Positions 14,741-22,781 of a DNA stretch of 24,031 bases are shown piece by piece; position 1 is the first letter of the stretch, and each line of letters opens with the position of its first letter. The translations under genes and the position numbers were made by a program. This DNA is from an uncultured Collinsella sp. (GTDB lineage: Bacteria; Actinomycetota; Coriobacteriia; Coriobacteriales; Coriobacteriaceae). Below the pieces are notes generated by a model. The model had not been told where the DNA came from, ran no database searches, and saw only the letters and a program-made list of their open reading frames with translations. The stretch lies in the NCBI GenBank assembly GCA_900752275.1, contig CAADUS010000027.1:1-24031 (forward strand). Direction: 5' to 3'.

Positions 14741-15541
14741 GTGGGATTTCGCGACGTTAAGCGTTCTAAGAGCGCAAAAGACACGCGTATCATTGCTATC
14801 ATCAACCAAAAAGGCGGCGTAGGTAAGTCCACCACAGCTGTAAACCTTGCAGCAGCGTTGGGTGAACAGGGACGAAAGACGCTCATTGTTGATTTTGACC
14901 CACAGGGTAATAGTACGAGTGGTTTTGGAATCGAAAAAGAAGAACTCGATCACTGCATCTACGATGCATTGTTGAATGATGTGCCGGCCGAATCACTTGT
15001 TCTTGATACGAATTGCAAAAAGGTATTCGTAATTCCAGCTACCATCCAGCTTGCAGGCGCTGAAATCGAGCTCGTCAGTGCGATTGCACGTGAAACTCGC
15101 TTAAAGGATCTGCTTGAACCAATTCAGGAAGAGTTTGACTTCATCTTTATCGATTGCCCGCCTTCACTGGGTTTGCTAACGATTAATGCGTTGACAGCGG
15201 CAGACAGCGTTTTGATTCCGATACAGTGCGAATATTACGCACTCGAAGGTGTCACAAAACTGCTTGAATCGATGAAGATGGTTAAGACACGCCTAAATAA
15301 GAGCCTTGATACTTATGGCGTGCTTATGACTATGTACGATTCGCGCACATCGCTTTCGAACCAGGTTGTCGAAGAGGTTCAATCGTATTTTGGCGACAAG
15401 GCGTTCAAGACTTTGATTCCACGTACCGTTAAAATTTCAGAAGCACCGTCGTTCGGTGAGCCTGTAATTACCTATGCGCCACAGAATAAGGGCGCAAAGG
15501 CGTATATGAACCTTGCTAAAGAGGTGATTAAACGTGCCTAG
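14741..15541 (+). CDS. parA: Chromosome partitioning ATPase ParA (Soj)
   Basis: This 266-residue deviant-Walker ATPase dimerises on DNA with ATP and, with ParB, moves newly copied origins apart. Walker A is KGGVGKST (24-31), with the signature lysine in NQKGG. The A' motif is DFDPQG, and Walker B is FIFIDCPPSLG. The GTG start follows AGGAGGG (14731-14737) closely. About 15 residues precede the first strand (RIIAIINQKGG). Its last 8 bp overlap parB. Three parS sites lie directly upstream. Chromosomal rather than plasmid type is supported by gene order and length. Confidence 0.96.
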   Translation: MGFRDVKRSKSAKDTRIIAIINQKGGVGKSTTAVNLAAALGEQGRKTLIVDFDPQGNSTSGFGIEKEELDHCIYDALLNDVPAESLVLDTNCKKVFVIPATIQLAGAEIELVSAIARETRLKDLLEPIQEEFDFIFIDCPPSLGLLTINALTAADSVLIPIQCEYYALEGVTKLLESMKMVKTRLNKSLDTYGVLMTMYDSRTSLSNQVVEEVQSYFGDKAFKTLIPRTVKISEAPSFGEPVITYAPQNKGAKAYMNLAKEVIKRA

Positions 15542-16439
15542 CCCTAAGAAGCGCGGCGGCTTGGGTCGTGGACTCAATGCACTGGTCTCGGAAGCTGAAT
15601 ATGAGACTGGTGGATCTGCAACGTCAGCATCAAATGCTGCTTCGGAAACTAAACTTCCGATTGAGGATATCGTTCCGAACCCAAATCAGCCACGAATTCA
15701 TTTCAATGAGACAGAACTTCGGGAGTTGGGTGAGTCAATCCAGGAACATGGCGTTTTGCAGCCGCTTCTTGTGCGTAAGCACGGTAATGGCTATGAAATT
15801 ATTGCTGGTGAACGTCGCTATCAGGCTTCAAAGCTTGCTGGTCTTGAAGAACTTCCCGTTATCATTAAAGACGTTGATGATGAGGAGATGCTTGCACTCG
15901 CGCTAATCGAAAACCTTCAGCGCTCAGACCTCAACCCCGTCGAAGAGGCTAAGGGATATCGACAGCTCATCGATTCGAGCGGTATGACTCAAGAAGCCTT
16001 GTCAAAGGCTGTCAGCAAGTCTCGTTCTGCAATCACCAATTCGTTGCGCTTGCTTGATCTTCCAGAGGTAGTTCAGCAGATGATTTTCGAAGGCAAGCTC
16101 ACCGCTGGTCATGCTCGTGCAATTCTTGCGGTTCCGTATGAAGAAGCGCGCATTAAGCTTGCTGAGAAGGTTGTTGCCGAGGGATTGTCTGTCCGCGCGA
16201 CAGAAAATCTTGCTCCATTGTTTTCTGCCGGAGAGACGCCTAAGACACCTCGCCCTGCAACGCCTCAGTCTTTTAAGAAGGCTGCACGCGTTCTGCGTCA
16301 GGTGTTTAACACGAACGTTCGCGTTAAGAGCTCGCGCGGCAAGAATAAAATTGAGATTGAGTTTAAGGATGAGGAAGAACTGTCTCGAATTCTTGGTGAA
16401 ATGATTCAATTTGATCAGGGAGGCCAGGATGAAGAATAA
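15534..16439 (+). CDS. parB: Chromosome partitioning protein ParB (Spo0J)
   Basis: This 301-residue CTP-dependent clamp loads at parS, spreads, and recruits SMC and ParA. The N terminus has the ParA-stimulating basic segment KKRGGLGRGLNALV. The CTPase/ParB domain contains the GERRYQA box (92-98) and ALIENLQR (123-130). A helix-turn-helix lies at about 150-172 (LSKAVSKSRSAITNSLRLL). The C-terminal dimerisation part resumes after a Pro/Thr-rich hinge near residue 240. The GTG start follows GAGGTG by 7 bp and overlaps parA by 8 bp. Its 3' end overlaps a small membrane-protein gene. Confidence 0.96.
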   Translation: MPSPKKRGGLGRGLNALVSEAEYETGGSATSASNAASETKLPIEDIVPNPNQPRIHFNETELRELGESIQEHGVLQPLLVRKHGNGYEIIAGERRYQASKLAGLEELPVIIKDVDDEEMLALALIENLQRSDLNPVEEAKGYRQLIDSSGMTQEALSKAVSKSRSAITNSLRLLDLPEVVQQMIFEGKLTAGHARAILAVPYEEARIKLAEKVVAEGLSVRATENLAPLFSAGETPKTPRPATPQSFKKAARVLRQVFNTNVRVKSSRGKNKIEIEFKDEEELSRILGEMIQFDQGGQDEE

Positions 16440-16683
16440 AGTTCTGGCTGCTCTTGCTTTGGCTGCAACTGTAGCGGTCGGGGCATTTGTGGGATTTAAG
16501 GTCGCAACAGATGATGAATTGCGTGGTCGTCTGCTTCGCGGGGCGCAGGATATCGTCGATACATCCAAAAAGAAAATGGACGTTATGACCGAGGATGTCG
16601 CTATGCGTACAGCTCAGGTAACTAAGAATCCCAAGATTAATCAAGATTGGGTTAATCATCAATGGGAAAATGTAGGCTTTTAG
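16429..16683 (+). CDS. Small single-pass membrane protein, YtxH-like
   Basis: I cannot name this 84-residue protein. Residues about 4-25 (KVLAALALAATVAVGAFVGF) form one transmembrane helix or uncleaved signal anchor. The rest is charged and probably helical (DDELRGRLLRGAQDIVDTSKKK), a layout like YtxH-type proteins, with a Trp-rich end. The ATG at 16429 sits 5 bp after AGGGAGG (16417-16423) and overlaps parB by 11 bp, so the two are translationally coupled. It may be a membrane partner linked to segregation or envelope, which is speculative. A likely terminator follows. Confidence 0.75.
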   Translation: MKNKVLAALALAATVAVGAFVGFKVATDDELRGRLLRGAQDIVDTSKKKMDVMTEDVAMRTAQVTKNPKINQDWVNHQWENVGF

Positions 16684-16692
16684 GTACCTAAC
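16679..16692. repeat. 14-bp palindromic repeat, copy 2 (end of par operon)
   Basis: TTTAGGTACCTAAC is identical to 13177-13190. Here it overlaps the stop codon of the small membrane-protein gene. Confidence 0.4.
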
Positions 16693-16709
16693 AATTACTA
16701 GCCTTTTTG

Positions 16710-16754
16710 AAGGGGTTCTTGTCTGAATGCCAGAACAGGGACCCCTTATTTCTT
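16710..16754 (+). terminator. Probable terminator of rsmG-parA-parB operon
   Basis: AAGGGGT (16710-16716) pairs with ACCCCTT (16741-16747), and GTTCT (16715-16719) with AGAAC (16732-16736) offers an alternative inner stem. A T-rich tail ATTTCTT follows. The tract is interrupted, so this is less certain than the other terminators. Confidence 0.5.
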
Positions 16755-16804
16755 GCGAAAAAGTTGTCGAACAATCGCGCGATGCAAATTAGTGATAGAT
16801 ATGA

Positions 16805-16840
16805 AACAGCCCCGGTTGCAATTAAGCAACCGGGGCTGTT
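16805..16840 (-). terminator. Strong hairpin between convergent par operon and rlmN
   Basis: AACAGCCCCGGTTGC (16805-16819), loop AATTAA, and GCAACCGGGGCTGTT (16826-16840) form a perfect 15-bp stem. It lies between convergent genes, 35 bp past the rlmN stop. The minus-strand tail begins TTTCAT, a weak T-tract, so it probably terminates rlmN and may also block read-through from the par side. Confidence 0.7.
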
Positions 16841-16843
16841 CGA

Positions 16844-16859
16844 TGTTTCACATGAAACG
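16844..16859. promoter_or_regulatory. Degenerate parS-like site
   Basis: TGTTTCACATGAAACG matches perfect parS at 14 of 16 bases. The core is CACATG instead of CACGTG, and the last base differs. It lies between the rlmN stop and its terminator hairpin, about 2.1 kb from the parS cluster. ParB binding is unproven. Confidence 0.4.
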
Positions 16860-16875
16860 TTTAGATTGGTCTTCC

Positions 16876-17928
16876 CTACGCGTTTTTCTGAACCTTGAAG
16901 CGCTGCTTGAGTTGGCCGCAAGCAGCGTCGATATCGTTGCCGCGAGAGTTACGGATGGTGGTCTCAATACCACGGGACTCAAGACGACGCTGAAGGTCTT
17001 CAACCTTATGAATCGGCGAGGGCTTGAGAGGGCTGCCCTCGATATCGTTGAGCTGGATCAGGTTGACGTGGCACAGCGTGCCCTCGCAGAAGTCGCAGAG
17101 CGCCTGCATCTCGGGGTTGGTGTCATTGACGCCTTCGATCATGGCATATTCGTACGTCGGTCGGCGGCCGGTCTTTTCGGTGTAGAGCTGAAGAGCCTCG
17201 TGAAGGCGCAGAAGTGTGTACTTCTTAACGCCCGGCATGAGTTTATTGCGGGTGGATTGAATGGCAGAGTGCAGCGAGACAGCGAGCGTGAACTGCTCAG
17301 GAATGTCTGCAAACTTACGAATACCAGGAATAACGCCGCTGGTGGAGACAGTGAGGTGGCGCGCTCCAATACCGATACCGTCAGGGTCATTAAGAATGCG
17401 CAGCGCCTTGAGGACCTCGTCGTAGTTGGCGAAAGGCTCACCCTGACCCATGAACACTACGCTCGTCGCGCGCTCACCAAAGTCGTTAGAAACATGGAGT
17501 ACCTGGTCAACGATTTCCTGAGCGGTCAGCGAACGCTTGAGGCCGTTCAGGCCGGTAGCGCAAAAAGCGCAGCCCATGCCACAGCCGGCTTGGGTGGATA
17601 CACAGACAGACAGCTTGTTTCGACGAGGCATGCCGACGGTCTCGACGGAGATGCCGTCGTGGTACTCGAGTAGGTATTTACGAGAGCCATCCTTAGACAC
17701 CTGTTTGGCGAGCTCGGTCGGCGTGTCGAAGGCAAATGCCTCCTTCAGCTGCTCGCGGAAGGCCTTGGGAAGGTTGGTCATATCATCAAACGAACAAACG
17801 TTCTTCTCAAAAACCCATTCGATGAGCTGCTTTGCGCGAAAAGCGGGTTGGCCGAGTTCGGCGACAAGTTCACGAATATCGTTTTGGCTCAAGTCGCGAA
17901 TGTCTTGAGATTTAGTCCTGGGATTCAT
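16876..17928 (-). CDS. rlmN: Dual-specificity 23S rRNA/tRNA adenine-C2 methyltransferase RlmN
   Basis: This 350-residue radical-SAM enzyme methylates C2 of A2503 in 23S rRNA, and A37 of some tRNAs. The iron-sulphur motif is C116-x3-C120-x2-C123 (CGMGCAFC). The two catalytic cysteines of the family are present: C109 in LSVCVSTQ, and C337 in IDAACGQL, which carries the transferred methyl. FMGQGEP and LAVSLHS are further family motifs. The ATG follows GAAAGG. It is transcribed alone, divergent from ddl and convergent with the par operon. An intact A2503 modification relates to ribosome fidelity; nothing suggests the resistance variant Cfr. Confidence 0.96.
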   Translation of the reverse strand: MNPRTKSQDIRDLSQNDIRELVAELGQPAFRAKQLIEWVFEKNVCSFDDMTNLPKAFREQLKEAFAFDTPTELAKQVSKDGSRKYLLEYHDGISVETVGMPRRNKLSVCVSTQAGCGMGCAFCATGLNGLKRSLTAQEIVDQVLHVSNDFGERATSVVFMGQGEPFANYDEVLKALRILNDPDGIGIGARHLTVSTSGVIPGIRKFADIPEQFTLAVSLHSAIQSTRNKLMPGVKKYTLLRLHEALQLYTEKTGRRPTYEYAMIEGVNDTNPEMQALCDFCEGTLCHVNLIQLNDIEGSPLKPSPIHKVEDLQRRLESRGIETTIRNSRGNDIDAACGQLKQRFKVQKNA

Positions 17929-17943
17929 GGAAGCCTTTCGATT

Positions 17944-17973
17944 TTGGGGAAACGTTGAGGGTATCGCTACAAT
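17944..17973 (+). promoter_or_regulatory. Possible ddl promoter
   Basis: TTGGGG (17944-17949) and TACAAT (17968-17973) are separated by 18 bp. The -10 box is good and the -35 weak. It would start transcription about 35 bp before ddl, in the 85-bp divergent spacer shared with rlmN. Confidence 0.35.
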
Positions 17974-18013
17974 ATGGTATCAGCTGCAGGAATTATAGAG
18001 GAGGAGTCTGCCC

Positions 18014-18979
18014 ATGCCGGGTAAAAGCCTAGAGAACATGCACGTAGCGGTCTTGGCGGGCGGCCATTCCGCCGAACGCGAGATTTCGCTCAATTCGGGA
18101 AAGAATGTCGTGGTGGCACTGAAGGAGGCTGGCTACACCTCGGTGGAGCTGCTCGATACCGCCGCCGATGACTTTATGGTGACCATGGCGACGGGCGGCT
18201 TCGACGTGGCGTTTATTGCCATGCACGGCGCCGGCGGCGAGGATGGCGCCATGCAGGGGGCCATGGAGACGCTGGGTATCCCCTACACGGCGTCGGGCGT
18301 GCTCGCCAGCGCATGTGGCGCCGATAAGGAGGTTTCAAAGCTTCTGTATGCCAAGGCGGGCATCCCCATTGCCCCTGGCCTGGCACTTGAGGCGGGCGAC
18401 GAGATCGATATCGATCGTATCGTCGAGATTTGTGGCGAGCGTTGCTTTGTAAAGCCCGCCGTCAACGGCTCTAGCTACGGCATTTCGCTTGTACACGAGC
18501 CCTCCGAGTTGCCGGCGGCAATCGCCAAGGCTTTTGAGTACGGCGATAAGGTGCTGGTCGAAAAGTGCATCGAGGGAACCGAGATCACCGTGGGCGTATA
18601 TGGCGAGGACGACGTGCGCGCGCTGCCGATTGTGGAGATTCGCAAGCCTGAGGACTGCGAGTTCTACGACCTGGATGTAAAGTACGTCGATCCCACGGAT
18701 ATCCACCGCATTCCGGCGCAGATTTCGCCCGAAAACTATGCGCGTGCCCAGGAACTTGCCTGTGCGGCCCATAAGGCCCTCGGCTGTCTGGGCATTTCGC
18801 GCAGCGATTTTATCGTGAGCGAGGACGGCCCTGTCATTCTCGAGACCAACACCATTCCCGGCATGACCGATACGTCGCTGTATCCTGACGAGATTCGCCA
18901 TACCGACGACATGACGTTCCCGCAAGTGTGCGACAGCCTGATCCGTATGGGTCTCCGTCGAGCAGGCGTTGCATGCTAA
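18014..18979 (+). CDS. ddl: D-alanine--D-alanine ligase
   Basis: This 321-residue ATP-grasp ligase makes the D-Ala-D-Ala dipeptide for peptidoglycan precursors. The N-terminal loop is GGHSAEREISL with E21. AMHGAGGEDGAMQG and GSSYGIS are the family's substrate and ATP loops. Near the C terminus SRSDF and ETNTIPGMTDTSL carry the metal-binding residues. K223-Y224 in YDLDVKY correspond to the E. coli DdlB K215-Y216 pair, which fits D-Ala rather than D-lactate specificity. AGAGGAGGAG precedes the ATG. The stop overlaps the following gene (ATGCTAA), so the ligase and dinG are probably co-expressed, an odd functional pairing. Confidence 0.95.
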   Translation: MPGKSLENMHVAVLAGGHSAEREISLNSGKNVVVALKEAGYTSVELLDTAADDFMVTMATGGFDVAFIAMHGAGGEDGAMQGAMETLGIPYTASGVLASACGADKEVSKLLYAKAGIPIAPGLALEAGDEIDIDRIVEICGERCFVKPAVNGSSYGISLVHEPSELPAAIAKAFEYGDKVLVEKCIEGTEITVGVYGEDDVRALPIVEIRKPEDCEFYDLDVKYVDPTDIHRIPAQISPENYARAQELACAAHKALGCLGISRSDFIVSEDGPVILETNTIPGMTDTSLYPDEIRHTDDMTFPQVCDSLIRMGLRRAGVAC

Positions 18980-21867
18980 TTGAGGACGCCGTATCTCCTG
19001 GAACGCCGCAGTTTGTCATCGATTCTTACGCCACGCTCGCCGAGCGCGCCAAGACGCAGTCGTTTGGCCTCATCGAGGAGGATGTAATCGTCCTCGATAC
19101 CGAGACCACGGGTCTTTCGGTGCAGGACAACGAGTTAATTGAGATTTCCGCGGCCCGTCTTTCGGGCCGCGAGGTCATTGACCGCTTCGATACGTTCGTG
19201 CATCCCAAGCAGCTGATTCCTGCAGAGATTACCGAGCTCACGAGTATTACGAACGCCGATGTGGCAGATGCCCCGTCGGCCGTCGAGGCCGTCGCGGCAC
19301 TCGCCGATTTTGTGGGCGGCTGTCCTGTTATCGCACATAACGCCACGTTTGACCGGTCGTTTATCGAATCGGTCAAAGGCGGTGTCAACGTGAGTGATAT
19401 CTGGATCGATTCGCTGGCGCTATCGCGCATTGCGCTTCCGCGCCTGATATCGCACAAACTGTCCTTTATGGCCGACTTGTTTGGGTGCGATTCAGTATCG
19501 CACCGTGCGAACGCAGACGTTGATGCCCTGTGCGGTGTGTGGCGCGTGCTGTTGGTCGCACTTACCGACCTGCCTTCGGGCCTTATGGCGCGCTTGGCGG
19601 ACATGCACGCGGACGTGCCTTGGTCCTATCGCCCCATTTTTTCTTTTTTGGCTGGCCAGAACCCGGGTTCGATATTTTCACTCAGCGCCGCTCGTGCCGA
19701 TGTGCTCAAGGCCGATCGCGCGGACGATCGCGTTGATGCGGACGAGCTGTCGGTCCTTAAGATGCCGAGCCGTGAAGAGATCGAGGCAGATTACGCCCCC
19801 GGCGGCCTGGTCAATCGTATGTACCCCACCTATGAGCCGCGCGACGAGCAGATCGCGATGGCGGTTGAGGTGCGCGATGCGCTGGTCACGGGTACCCATC
19901 GCGTGATCGAGGCGGGCACGGGCGTCGGTAAGTCGATGGCGTATCTCGTTCCCTTTGCCGAGGCCGCTCGCCGAAACAACATCACCGTTGGCATTGCGAC
20001 CAAATCGAATAATCTTGCCGACCAACTTATGTACCACGAGCTGCCAAAACTCGCCGAACAGCTGGACGGCGGCCTGTCATTTTGTGCACTCAAGGGCTAT
20101 GATCACTATCCGTGCCTGCGCAAACTCGAACGCATGAGCCGTAGTCAGGTCGAGATAACCACCAAGCGCGATCCTGCCGACACGCTCACGGCGGTTGCGG
20201 TGATCATGGCGTATGTGTGCCAATCTGCCGATGGCGACCTCGATTCGCTCGGCATTCGCTGGCGCAGCGTCAACCGTCCCGACTTTACGACGGCTTCGCG
20301 CGAGTGTGCTCGTCGTCTGTGTCCGTTCTTCCCTGACAAATGCCTGGTCCACGGGGCGCGCCGCCGTGCGGCACATGCCGACGTGGTGGTCACCAACCAT
20401 TCCCTGCTGTTCCGCAACGTGGCCGCCGAGGGAAGGATCTTGCCTCCAATTCGTCACTGGGTGGTCGACGAGGCCCATTCCATCGAGCGTGAAGCTCGTC
20501 GCCAATGGGCGCGCGTGGTTTCGGCAGATGAGTCGCGCGTACTGTTTGAGCGCTTGGGTGGGTCGAGTGCCGGCGCGCTGAGTCAGGTTTCCCGCGATCT
20601 GGCCACTTCCGAGGGCTCTACGCTCTACCTGGGACTCACCGCCAAAGCGACGTCGACGGTTGCCCGCGCGAGCATGGCGATTGCCGATGTGTTCGATGGT
20701 GTGCGCGAGCTTGGCCGCCGTGCCCGCGGGGGCTACGACAACGCGAATCTGTGGATTGGCCCCGAGCTGCGCGAGTCTGATGACTGGCACGATTTTTTAC
20801 AGTCGGCCTATACCGCAATTGATGCGTTGGACCAGGCGGATAAAAGCGTAGACGCGCTGGTGCAAGCTGTCGCAGCCGATAAGCCCGAGGTCGTCGTCGA
20901 CCTGGGCGACATCGCGCGCCGTCTGCACGAGTTGGTCGAGAATCTCAAGCTCATCATTGAGGGTACGGATGAGCACTATGTGTACTCACTGCAGGTTAAC
21001 CGCCGGCTGCGAGCGGGCGGGGAGTCTATGACCGCCGAGCGCATCGATATCGGCGAGGCCCTGGCGAACGAGTGGCTGCCCGAGGTGCACACGGCCATCT
21101 TCGCTTCGGCGACCATGACGGTGTCCAAGAGCTTTGAGCATTTCAACCATGCTGTCGGCCTCGATCGCATCGGTGCATCGACATCCTCATCGCTGCACCT
21201 GGATTCGAGCTATGACTTTGACTCGAATATGGCCGTGGTCGTGGCGGGGGACATTCCCGATCCGCGCGATCGCGAGCGGTATCTCTCGGCGCTCGAATGC
21301 GTGCTGGTCGATGCCCATCTCGCCATGGGCGGATCGGTGCTCACGCTCTTCACCAACAGGCGCGATATGGAGGACCTGTATGCCCGTGTCGAGCCCAAAT
21401 TGGCGCGAGCGGGCCTGGAACTCAATTGCCAACAACGCAACTCGTCCCCGCGCCGCCTGCGCGATCGGTTTATCAACGAGCCGACCTCATCGCTCTTTGC
21501 GCTCAAGGCCTTTTGGGAGGGCTTTGACGCCAGCGGCGAGACGCTGCGTTGCGTCATTATCCCCAAGCTGCCGTTCTCGAGCCCCACGGATCCTCTTTCG
21601 TGTGAGCGCAACCTGCGCGAAGACCGCGCCTGGGCGCGCTACTCGCTGCCCGAGGCGGTGCTCGAAGTCAAGCAAGCTGCCGGCCGTCTCATCCGCTCGT
21701 CAACCGATTGCGGTGTCCTCATCTTGGCGGATCCGCGCTTGGTGACAAAGGGCTACGGCAAGAAGTTCTTGACGTCGCTGCCTACGACTTCCTACCAGCG
21801 TATCGAGTCGGCACAGATCGGTCATTATTTGCAGCTGTGGCGTGCACGCCACGAGCGACGCCGTTAA
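18973..21867 (+). CDS. dinG: DinG-family helicase fused to DEDDh exonuclease
   Basis: This 964-residue protein joins a DnaQ-like 3'-5' exonuclease to an XPD/DinG superfamily 2 helicase. The exonuclease residues D42, E44, D127, H177 and D182 are all present (DTETTG, HNATFD, HRANADVD). The helicase has Walker A EAGTGVGKS with K320 and DEAH at 499-502. Cysteines 381, 445, 450 and 457, in the order C-x63-C-x4-C-x6-C, match the iron-sulphur cluster layout of E. coli DinG. C-terminal motifs include FASATM, FWEGFDASGE and QAAGRLIRS. The ATG at 18973 overlaps the ddl stop and lies 6 bp after AGCAGG; an upstream in-frame GTG at 18928 would add 15 residues. A role in unwinding or trimming damaged or R-loop DNA is inferred from the family. 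It converges on the WYL genes. Confidence 0.93.
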   Translation: MLIEDAVSPGTPQFVIDSYATLAERAKTQSFGLIEEDVIVLDTETTGLSVQDNELIEISAARLSGREVIDRFDTFVHPKQLIPAEITELTSITNADVADAPSAVEAVAALADFVGGCPVIAHNATFDRSFIESVKGGVNVSDIWIDSLALSRIALPRLISHKLSFMADLFGCDSVSHRANADVDALCGVWRVLLVALTDLPSGLMARLADMHADVPWSYRPIFSFLAGQNPGSIFSLSAARADVLKADRADDRVDADELSVLKMPSREEIEADYAPGGLVNRMYPTYEPRDEQIAMAVEVRDALVTGTHRVIEAGTGVGKSMAYLVPFAEAARRNNITVGIATKSNNLADQLMYHELPKLAEQLDGGLSFCALKGYDHYPCLRKLERMSRSQVEITTKRDPADTLTAVAVIMAYVCQSADGDLDSLGIRWRSVNRPDFTTASRECARRLCPFFPDKCLVHGARRRAAHADVVVTNHSLLFRNVAAEGRILPPIRHWVVDEAHSIEREARRQWARVVSADESRVLFERLGGSSAGALSQVSRDLATSEGSTLYLGLTAKATSTVARASMAIADVFDGVRELGRRARGGYDNANLWIGPELRESDDWHDFLQSAYTAIDALDQADKSVDALVQAVAADKPEVVVDLGDIARRLHELVENLKLIIEGTDEHYVYSLQVNRRLRAGGESMTAERIDIGEALANEWLPEVHTAIFASATMTVSKSFEHFNHAVGLDRIGASTSSSLHLDSSYDFDSNMAVVVAGDIPDPRDRERYLSALECVLVDAHLAMGGSVLTLFTNRRDMEDLYARVEPKLARAGLELNCQQRNSSPRRLRDRFINEPTSSLFALKAFWEGFDASGETLRCVIIPKLPFSSPTDPLSCERNLREDRAWARYSLPEAVLEVKQAAGRLIRSSTDCGVLILADPRLVTKGYGKKFLTSLPTTSYQRIESAQIGHYLQLWRARHERRR

Positions 21868-22781
21868 AGCGGGCAGGTCAGGCTCGTCGCCATATCGCAT
21901 AGACGCTTTGCCGAGGCGGGGTCATCCAGTATGCGGATGGCTCCGCCCGCTGCGATTACCTGACAGAACAGCCAGTGCTCTGACCCATAACGCACGGTCA
22001 CCGTTGCCATGTCTGCCCCGTTTGGCTCAATCGACATGATGCCGGCCCAGTCTAGGCGCTCTGCCATGTCGAACGGCATGAGGAGTTTTGCGCTCTGCTC
22101 CGCCTGGGAAAGGGATTCGTGGAGGGACGCGGACGCGGGCGCGTGGCGCTCCACGGAATCGTCGGTGAGGGCGAGACCCTCGATTTTGTCCATGCGGTAG
22201 GAGCGCTGCTCATCAACTTCGACATCCCAGGCAATCAGATAGGTTTGATCACCATGTGTCGTGATGCGCAAGGGATCGATGAGGCGCTCGCGCGGCCGTG
22301 CGTCGTCCATAGAGCGGTAAGTGATGCGGCATCGAACGCCGTCTTGAATCGCGCAGTTCAGCTGTTGCCAGTGCGATCCTCGGGCAACGGTGTCGACGAC
22401 GCGCTGGTTGTAGCCGAGTTCCTCGGGTAGGAGGGCATGCCGGATACGCTCTGCTGCCCGAGAGTCGATCCCCATCGATTCGAGCTCGTGGTTGAGTACG
22501 GCGCCTTCGGCGGCACTCAGGCGCAAAGGTAGCACGCGTCCCGCATCGCCTGTCAGGATGATGCACTCGCCGTGGCGTTCGCAGATGATGCGTGCGCCCG
22601 ACTCACGGTCAGCGAGGGTCGAAACGATATCGATAATTTCGTCGAGCGCCGCGCCCGTGATATCAAAACGGCTGCAGATATCCCCTCGTGTCATACCGGC
22701 CTCGCCGGCAGCGTAGAGGGCCTCCATGATGTCAATCGCACGCGAGAGCCTTTGCTCGCTGGTGAGTTTACGCGCGGGCAT
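21864..22781 (-). CDS. WYL-domain transcriptional regulator (PafC-like)
   Basis: This regulator has 305 residues. An N-terminal winged helix-turn-helix covers about 1-60 (AIDIMEALYAAGEAGMTRGD). A WYL domain covers about 140-215, with the motif as TYLIAWD (T180-Y181-L182) and RMDKIEGL following. A C-terminal WCX-type extension ends the protein. The ATG at 22781 lies inside the end of the upstream WYL gene (14-bp overlap), indicating coupling. A longer reading frame from 22841 is less likely because it adds atypical residues. Tandem WYL proteins in actinobacteria resemble PafB/PafC, which activate a LexA-independent DNA-damage response. That role is inferred from arrangement. Its stop codon shares TTAA with the convergent dinG stop. 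Confidence 0.85.
   Translation of the reverse strand: MPARKLTSEQRLSRAIDIMEALYAAGEAGMTRGDICSRFDITGAALDEIIDIVSTLADRESGARIICERHGECIILTGDAGRVLPLRLSAAEGAVLNHELESMGIDSRAAERIRHALLPEELGYNQRVVDTVARGSHWQQLNCAIQDGVRCRITYRSMDDARPRERLIDPLRITTHGDQTYLIAWDVEVDEQRSYRMDKIEGLALTDDSVERHAPASASLHESLSQAEQSAKLLMPFDMAERLDWAGIMSIEPNGADMATVTVRYGSEHWLFCQVIAAGGAIRILDDPASAKRLCDMATSLTCPL

Noticed and set aside
15082..15097. CACGTGAAAC inside parA as another parS
   Set aside because: It keeps the core but has four mismatches to the 16-bp site and encodes constrained ParA residues.
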